From positions 1 through 53,139 of the forward strand of contig CADBKO010000020.1 in assembly GCA_902795345.1 (NCBI GenBank): a stretch of 53,139 nt of DNA, written 5' to 3'. The notes under the pieces are model-generated. The model ran no database searches, was not told the DNA's origin, and saw only the letters and a program-made list of their open reading frames with translations. How positions within the stretch are numbered: position 1 is the stretch's first letter; each line of letters opens with the position of its first letter. This stretch comes from Oscillospiraceae bacterium. Its GTDB lineage: Bacteria > Bacillota > Clostridia > Oscillospirales > Oscillospiraceae. Below, in pieces: positions 48,594 through 53,139 of this stretch. The position numbers and the translations under genes are program-made.

Positions 48594-50732
48594 TTACATG
48601 ACGGGGTCCATAGCCAGGGCGGGATGGCCCTTCTCCGTCAGGAAGGCGAGGACGCCTTCGCTGTCGGTGGCGATGGTCTCGTCACAGATCATATCGGTGA
48701 AATTGTCGATGCCCGCCATCTCCTTGGCGGTCTTGTTCAGGCGGTCGGCTACGTCGTCCTTCAGCTCCTTGGGCATCCAGACGATGCGTTCCACGCCGCC
48801 CTCGGCATAGATGAACTTCTTGGAGGAGATGAAATGGCGGCCATGGCCCATGAAGCCGGGGGTCTGCACGCCGCCGCCGGTCATGCTGGCCAGCTCGCCG
48901 AAGGTCATGCCCGTGGGGGTCATGCCCGCGTATTCCCGGTTGACCACCACGACGCCGTTGGCTTCCGGCATGATGCCGCAGATGCACTCGAAGCAGCCGC
49001 AGGAGGTCATGGGATTCTCCACCAGGGAGTACAGGGTGACGTCGGTGACGGCCCCGTGGGTCGCCTCGGCCACGGCCTTGTTGACCTCGGTGTAAGCGCC
49101 CAGGCGCTCGTCGATGAGGCCCTCCTTGGGGATGGGCTGGTTGGGGCCGGTGGGGGCCAGCTGATAAGTCGCCTTGGCGTCCAGCCAGCTGACGGCGCCG
49201 CAGAGGCCCAGCCGCTCGGGAGTGACCACGCAGCAGTGGGCGGGGGCGAAGCTCTGGCAGAGGATGCAGGTGTAGAAGGTGTCCACGCTCTCGTCGGTCA
49301 TGGCGGCCAGGCGGTCGTCACGGAAGCGGTAGCGCGGCATGGCGACTTCCTCCAGGGTCTTCTCCACGGTGGCCTTGTCGGTGATGAACTTCACGCAGCA
49401 CTTGTCCACCACGCTTCCGAACTCGTCCATGATCATGCTGTAAAGCACTTCTCCGAAGTCCTTCAGCCGCAGGCCCCGCTCAAAGCTCTCCTTGCTGATG
49501 CGGATGCGGAACAGGTTCCGCTGGCCGGTATGCATGACGCCTTCCATATAGTTGAACCAGGCGTGGATCTTCCGCTCGATGACGGGCTCGAAATCCTTCT
49601 GCATCTTCTTGCCGCCCACATAGACCATGGTGGCCAGAGGCAGGCGCACCAGCTCCTGGGCGTCCTCCGGCACCGCGGGCCCTTCGATGAGGATCTGATG
49701 GTCCTCGATCTCGTCGGGCTCCAGCATGGTGACCAGCTCGCAGGTGGGGTTATGGTCGGAGTCGAACTCCACATAGCACTCCTTCTTGCGGATGATCTCC
49801 CCTTCGAAGGCGGCGGCGAAGCCCACGGGCAGCTGCACGGCCTTGGCCTTGACCTTGATGCTCCTGAGCTCCAGGCTGGTCTTCACGGTCTCGCTGTGGT
49901 CGCAGACGGACACCAGCGCGCCGGGCACCTGGTTTTCGCCCAGGTCGATGTCCACCACCACGGGGAAGCCCAGGGCGATGGCCCCGGCACCGGCGGCCAC
50001 CACCACGTTGTCGATGGCGCCGAAGGTATTCACGAAGGCGGGCACGCGCTCCTTGGTGTATTTCAGGAGGCCGGCCAGATCGCCGGGCTGCAGGTTGCCG
50101 AAAATGAGGCCGGCGCGGACGGCCACGGTCACCACATGGATGACGGCGGTCACGTCATGGCCCAGGGGCACCACGCGGAATTCCAGGCCCATCTTCACGC
50201 CCTGCTGGGCGACCTGCTCGATCACGTCGCCGATCAGGAAGGACATGATGCCCTTGTCCTGGTAGTCCCGGACCACATTCGCCACGTCCTCGGCCTTGTC
50301 CGCCTTGCCCAGCACCACGGCCACGCCGGGGATGTCCCCGGTGACCAGAGGCACGCCCAGGCTGCGGATCACGGGATCGGGCACGAAGCCGATGCCGCTG
50401 TCGTTCTCATAGGGCTTCTCTTCCGCCACGTATTTCAGCAGCTCCAGGATCTCCGCGCCCACGGCGGTGGCCAGGCCGGCGTTCAGCGCCTGGCCCAGGT
50501 CCTCCTGGTTCGTGATGAGGCTTTTCAGCACCCCGACGCAGGCAGGCAGATCGCCCAGCGTCTTCACCTTCACGCCGGTGGCGGCGTAGATGGTGGGGCA
50601 GAAATAAGCGGTATCGGGAAAAGCGGCCTTCTTGTCCGCGCCGTATTTGGCGATGGCATCGTTGACGGCCCCTTCCGTCAGGCCGGCTACGGCGTTGGCG
50701 CCGCCGTAAATCAGATCAGTCAAAACGCTCAT
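48594..50732 (-). CDS. acsB: Acetyl-CoA synthase (CODH/ACS beta subunit)
   Basis: A 712-aa enzyme that joins a methyl group, CO and CoA to acetyl-CoA at the nickel-containing A cluster. The bacterial N-terminal domain binds CO dehydrogenase (CPTIYAATGVKVKTLGDL is typical). The A-cluster ligands can be read in the C-terminal third: CILCQSFAPAHCCVVTPERL, GLCGAVSWLDAKA, and SCGCFECICG, whose Cys-Gly-Cys binds the distal nickel. GTGGAG precedes the ATG. CO dehydrogenase (acsA) is not adjacent. Confidence 0.97.
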   Translation of the reverse strand: MSVLTDLIYGGANAVAGLTEGAVNDAIAKYGADKKAAFPDTAYFCPTIYAATGVKVKTLGDLPACVGVLKSLITNQEDLGQALNAGLATAVGAEILELLKYVAEEKPYENDSGIGFVPDPVIRSLGVPLVTGDIPGVAVVLGKADKAEDVANVVRDYQDKGIMSFLIGDVIEQVAQQGVKMGLEFRVVPLGHDVTAVIHVVTVAVRAGLIFGNLQPGDLAGLLKYTKERVPAFVNTFGAIDNVVVAAGAGAIALGFPVVVDIDLGENQVPGALVSVCDHSETVKTSLELRSIKVKAKAVQLPVGFAAAFEGEIIRKKECYVEFDSDHNPTCELVTMLEPDEIEDHQILIEGPAVPEDAQELVRLPLATMVYVGGKKMQKDFEPVIERKIHAWFNYMEGVMHTGQRNLFRIRISKESFERGLRLKDFGEVLYSMIMDEFGSVVDKCCVKFITDKATVEKTLEEVAMPRYRFRDDRLAAMTDESVDTFYTCILCQSFAPAHCCVVTPERLGLCGAVSWLDAKATYQLAPTGPNQPIPKEGLIDERLGAYTEVNKAVAEATHGAVTDVTLYSLVENPMTSCGCFECICGIMPEANGVVVVNREYAGMTPTGMTFGELASMTGGGVQTPGFMGHGRHFISSKKFIYAEGGVERIVWMPKELKDDVADRLNKTAKEMAGIDNFTDMICDETIATDSEGVLAFLTEKGHPALAMDPVM

Positions 50733-50764
50733 AATGATTCTCCACTTTCCAATTCAGATTTTTC

Positions 50765-50792
50765 GGCCGGTTCCGGGCAGACGGGACCGGCC
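50765..50792 (-). other. GC hairpin between acsE and acsB
   Basis: GGCCGGT (50765-50771) and ACCGGCC (50786-50792) pair, with two further C/G pairs inside. No T run follows on the minus strand. It lies upstream of the acsB ribosome-binding site and may be a processing or stability element. Confidence 0.4.
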
Positions 50793-50806
50793 AGTCCCCT
50801 GCCGGA

Positions 50807-51592
50807 TCAGATCTGCAGGTAGGAGTCCGCGTAGAGGGTGTTGTTCTTGATGACGTCGCAGGACTTGATGGTCTCCATCAGGCGCAGGTCGCAGGGGTTG
50901 GCGATGCAGCTGGTCAGGCCGCAGTACATGGCCATGGCCACGGTGGCGCTGTCCAGGATGGGACGGATGTGCTTGGGGGTCATGTTGGAGACGTTGGAAA
51001 GGCCTCCGGTGGAGTTGAAGCCCATGTCGCTCAGGTCCTTGATGAAGTTCAGCACGTCCATCTGCTTGTCCTGCATGCCCTTGATGACCAGGAACAGGGG
51101 ATCGAACCACAGGTCCTCCGCCTCCATGCCCAGGCCCAGGCCCCGCTCCAGCATCTCCTGGCAGTAGGACATGCGCTCGTCGTTGTCGGAGGGCACGCCC
51201 GCCTTGGAGCAGAGGGCGATGCAGATGGCGTCGTTGGCGGCGGCCAGGTCGATGTTCTCGATACGGTCACCGGCGTCGGCGGAGTTGACGATGGGCTTGC
51301 CCTTGGCCCGGTTGTAGACCTGGATGCCGGCCTCGATGGCCTTGCGGTTGGCGGTGTCCAGGCAGAGAGGCACGTTGTCGAAGTTCTCCTGGAGGAGCTT
51401 GACCGCCCACTGCATCAGCTCGGGGCCGTTCTTCTCGGCAGGGCCGATGTTCACATCCAGATAGGTGGCGCCGGCATCCAGCTGCTCCTTGGCGCGCTTC
51501 AGGATGGGTTCGGGCGTCATGGTCTCCATCGCCTGACGGATGGTGGGAGAGATACAGTGGATGCGCTCACCGATAACGATAAATTTTGCCAT
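50807..51592 (-). CDS. acsE: Methyltetrahydrofolate:corrinoid/iron-sulfur protein methyltransferase
   Basis: A 261-aa TIM-barrel enzyme that moves the methyl of CH3-THF to the corrinoid iron-sulfur protein. The pterin-binding motifs are visible: VIGERIH, ATYLDVNIGPA, LCLDTANRKAIEAG, KPIVNSADAGDR and LSDMGFNSTGGLSNVSN. AAAGGAG precedes the ATG. It lies between cooC and acsB, as in known acetogen clusters, but acsC and acsD are missing nearby. Confidence 0.96.
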   Translation of the reverse strand: MAKFIVIGERIHCISPTIRQAMETMTPEPILKRAKEQLDAGATYLDVNIGPAEKNGPELMQWAVKLLQENFDNVPLCLDTANRKAIEAGIQVYNRAKGKPIVNSADAGDRIENIDLAAANDAICIALCSKAGVPSDNDERMSYCQEMLERGLGLGMEAEDLWFDPLFLVIKGMQDKQMDVLNFIKDLSDMGFNSTGGLSNVSNMTPKHIRPILDSATVAMAMYCGLTSCIANPCDLRLMETIKSCDVIKNNTLYADSYLQI

Positions 51593-51641
51593 TGTTCCGA
51601 TCTCCTTTTATGTCAAATAATGGTTGCTTGCAAATCAGGGT

Positions 51642-52406
51642 TCAGATAAAAAGCCCTTCCAGCAGGGGCTCGAAGGCGGCCCTGGCGGGGGAATCCGAAG
51701 GCAGGGCGCTGGTGGGCTTGCCCTCGGAGTCGAACTCGAAAATATTGGGGTCCTGGGGCACCACGCCCAGCAGGTCCAGGCCCTGCTTCTCGATCTCCTC
51801 CCGGATGCCGGGAGCCAGCTCGGCGGAGGGGGCCCGGTTGACGATCAGCTTCATATACTTGGGCTTGAGGCCGATCTCCCCGGCCAGCTCGGCGATCCGG
51901 CCCACGGCCTGGATGCCCCGGCGGCTGCAGTCGGACACCAGCAGCAGCACGTCCACCGCAGGCAGCAGCCCGCGGCTGATATGCTCCATGCCCGCCTCGT
52001 TGTCCACCACGACATACTTGTAATTGCCGGAGAACTTTTGCAGCTGGGACTGGAGAAGGCCGTTGACGAAGCAGTAGCAGCCCTTGCCCTGGGTCCGCCC
52101 CATGACCAGCATGTCGAAATCGTCCTCCTCGTCCAGGGCGGCGTTGAAGCGGAACTCCATATAGTCCTGCTTGCTCATGCCGCTGGGGACGGACCCGGTG
52201 GCCTCCGCGTGGGCGATCTCCTCCCGGATGTCCCCCAGGGAAACGGGGGCCTCCACCCCCAGGACCTCATTGAGGTTGGAGTTGGCGTCCGCGTCCACGG
52301 CCAGCACGGGCTTCCGGCCGGATTTGATGAGCCAGTCGATCAGGATGCCGCAAAGGGTCGTCTTTCCCGTTCCGCCCTTTCCGGCCACGGCGATGGTATA
52401 GGGCAT
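51642..52406 (-). CDS. cooC: CooC-type nickel insertion ATPase
   Basis: A 254-aa MinD-like ATPase that supports nickel insertion into CO dehydrogenase or acetyl-CoA synthase (AcsF/CooC group). The deviant P loop is AGKGGTGKTTLCG; ADANSNLNEVLG and VVDNEAGMEHISRGL are typical CooC sequences. It lies five bases after cooT. The CO dehydrogenase target is not in the window; acsB may be its client here. Confidence 0.93.
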   Translation of the reverse strand: MPYTIAVAGKGGTGKTTLCGILIDWLIKSGRKPVLAVDADANSNLNEVLGVEAPVSLGDIREEIAHAEATGSVPSGMSKQDYMEFRFNAALDEEDDFDMLVMGRTQGKGCYCFVNGLLQSQLQKFSGNYKYVVVDNEAGMEHISRGLLPAVDVLLLVSDCSRRGIQAVGRIAELAGEIGLKPKYMKLIVNRAPSAELAPGIREEIEKQGLDLLGVVPQDPNIFEFDSEGKPTSALPSDSPARAAFEPLLEGLFI

Positions 52407-52411
52407 CGGCT

Positions 52412-52603
52412 TCAGGCCCCCTTCTCTATCAGGATCTCGTTGTTCACCAGGTCCAGGGAGCGGATGCTCCCCCGCAGCACCGTCTCCACGCCCATGATGT
52501 CCACCAGGACCACTTTCCCGTCCTCGGCCCGGACGGTGGACACATATTCGCAGACCTTGTCCCGCCCTTCGGGGGAGACTTCATATACGGTGGAAAGGCA
52601 CAT
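52412..52603 (-). CDS. cooT: CooT-family nickel-binding protein
   Basis: A 63-aa protein starting MCLSTVYEV, with the Cys2 that provides the nickel site in CooT. VLVDIMGVETVLRGSIRSLD is the family core. It probably helps deliver nickel to the acetyl-CoA synthase or CO dehydrogenase with CooC and the His-rich neighbour. Its start overlaps the stop of the His-rich gene (TAATG). Confidence 0.92.
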   Translation of the reverse strand: MCLSTVYEVSPEGRDKVCEYVSTVRAEDGKVVLVDIMGVETVLRGSIRSLDLVNNEILIEKGA

Positions 52604-52896
52604 TATTCCGCCTCCTTCAAGGCTGCCAGGGCTTCGGCCAGGTGCTCGTTGCCGTGGTAGTATTCGTGGAGCGCCTGCCCCAGCTTTTCGGCAGCCGCTG
52701 TCTTGCCCATGTCCTCCAGCTTGTGGCAGACGTCGTGGAGCTCCTCGGCATGGTGCTTGTTGTGATCCAGCATATAGGTCATCAATGCGACGGCCTGCTC
52801 GATGCTGTCGAACCCGCCGTGGCTGTGCTCATGGCTGTGGTCGTGGGCATGGTCATGGCTGTGGGTATGCTCGTGTGCGCTGTGGGAATCATGCAT
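52603..52896 (-). CDS. His-rich protein, putative nickel chaperone or store
   Basis: A 97-aa protein with a His-rich N-terminus (HSAHEHTHSHDHAHDHSHEH and on) and helical remainder (VALMTYMLDHNKHHAEELH ... EKLGQALHEYYHGNEHL), with 20 or more His residues in total. GGGAGG precedes the ATG at 52896; a longer start at 52929 is possible. It resembles the role of CooJ in Rhodospirillum rubrum, a His-rich nickel-binding protein of a coo operon, but is not clearly the same family. Operon with cooT, cooC, acsE and acsB suggests nickel handling. Zinc binding is also possible. Confidence 0.75.
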   Translation of the reverse strand: MHDSHSAHEHTHSHDHAHDHSHEHSHGGFDSIEQAVALMTYMLDHNKHHAEELHDVCHKLEDMGKTAAAEKLGQALHEYYHGNEHLAEALAALKEAE

Positions 52897-53049
52897 GGTG
52901 GTTAACCTCCCTCTCTCTTGTTCAGTCATAGTTACTCATGCTACACAGTGTATCATATTGTTCCGCGGATTTCCACCTGTATTCTGACGAAAAATCCGCT
53001 TCCCTTCCCCCGGTTTTTCGGTATGGCACGGCGGGGAGGGATGAATCAT

Positions 53050-53139
53050 AACCACCGGCCGTGCCGGTGGTTTGCTCTGCCCCCCTGGGGCATGTTACTG
53101 GCCGAGCCTATAGGCTCATCGAAAGTTCTGCCAACCGCA
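53050..53139. repeat. Triple hairpin at the right edge, possible IS200-like end
   Basis: Three hairpins follow each other: AACCACCGGC-CGT-GCCGGTGGTT (53050-53072, ten pairs), TGCCCC-CCT-GGGGCA (53078-53092), and the perfect palindrome GAGCCTATAGGCTC (53104-53117). Subterminal hairpins like these are typical of IS200/IS605 ends, and I have a vague memory of this sequence before TnpA-type genes, but no transposase is visible before the window ends. It could also be a dispersed intergenic repeat. Confidence 0.45.

Overview
The window reads as chromosomal DNA of a GC-rich, anaerobic member of the Clostridia, most like the Oscillospiraceae and relatives. This is inferred from gene content and order (a yqeI-nadD-yqeK-rsfS block, plsX-rnc-smc-ftsY, a CdaR-like regulator-ftsE-ftsX-M23-ctpA block), strong GC bias at third codon positions, and a bacterial acetyl-CoA synthase cluster. 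No rRNA, tRNA, CRISPR array or recombinase gene was seen.

Region 1 (1-19,720, all minus) is a dense housekeeping run with many 1-8 base overlaps. In transcription order: a membrane-anchored hypothetical protein, a TrmH-type methyltransferase, dprA, topA, trmFO, plsX, rnc, a radical SAM protein, smc, ftsY, rdgB, yhbY, a nadD-yqeK fusion, an LCP-family wall transferase, rsfS and the 5' part of leuS. smc is interrupted by an in-frame TAA, so its ATPase tail is a separate reading frame. Region 2 (19,717-23,585) holds a nitrilase-family amidase (minus), then a metallophosphoesterase, a URO-D-type methyltransferase and a small lipoprotein (plus), each with a near-consensus promoter.

Region 3 (23,593-34,776) is accessory DNA, visibly less GC-rich, made of two cassettes. 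Each cassette ends on its left in a 5'-truncated copy of the lysS 3' end (23,593 and 29,317); the intact lysS follows at 34,777. Cassette A is a LysR-controlled redox/hydrolase/exporter operon: a small helical protein, a Cys-nucleophile alpha/beta hydrolase, an MFS transporter, a lipoprotein-type aldo/keto reductase and an FMN reductase. Cassette B is a nitrate/sulfonate/NMT1-type ABC importer followed by a MATE transporter fused to a GHKL-like ATPase domain. The layout suggests repeated insertions at the end of lysS, each leaving a displaced copy behind.

Region 4 (34,777-45,952) returns to core genes: lysS (with an added C-terminal tRNA-binding domain) and greA; ctpA, an M23 peptidase, ftsX, ftsE and a PucR/CdaR-type regulator in one operon; a zinc-ribbon membrane protein; an MsmX/UgpC-type ATPase; rsuA; and a DUF4830 protein. 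Region 5 (46,173-52,896, minus) is part of the Wood-Ljungdahl carbonyl branch: a His-rich putative nickel chaperone, cooT, cooC, acsE, acsB, a RACo-type corrinoid activator and a DUF3786 protein. Genes for CO dehydrogenase and the corrinoid iron-sulfur protein are not in the window. The right edge (53,050-53,139) carries three consecutive hairpins resembling a transposon end or dispersed repeat.
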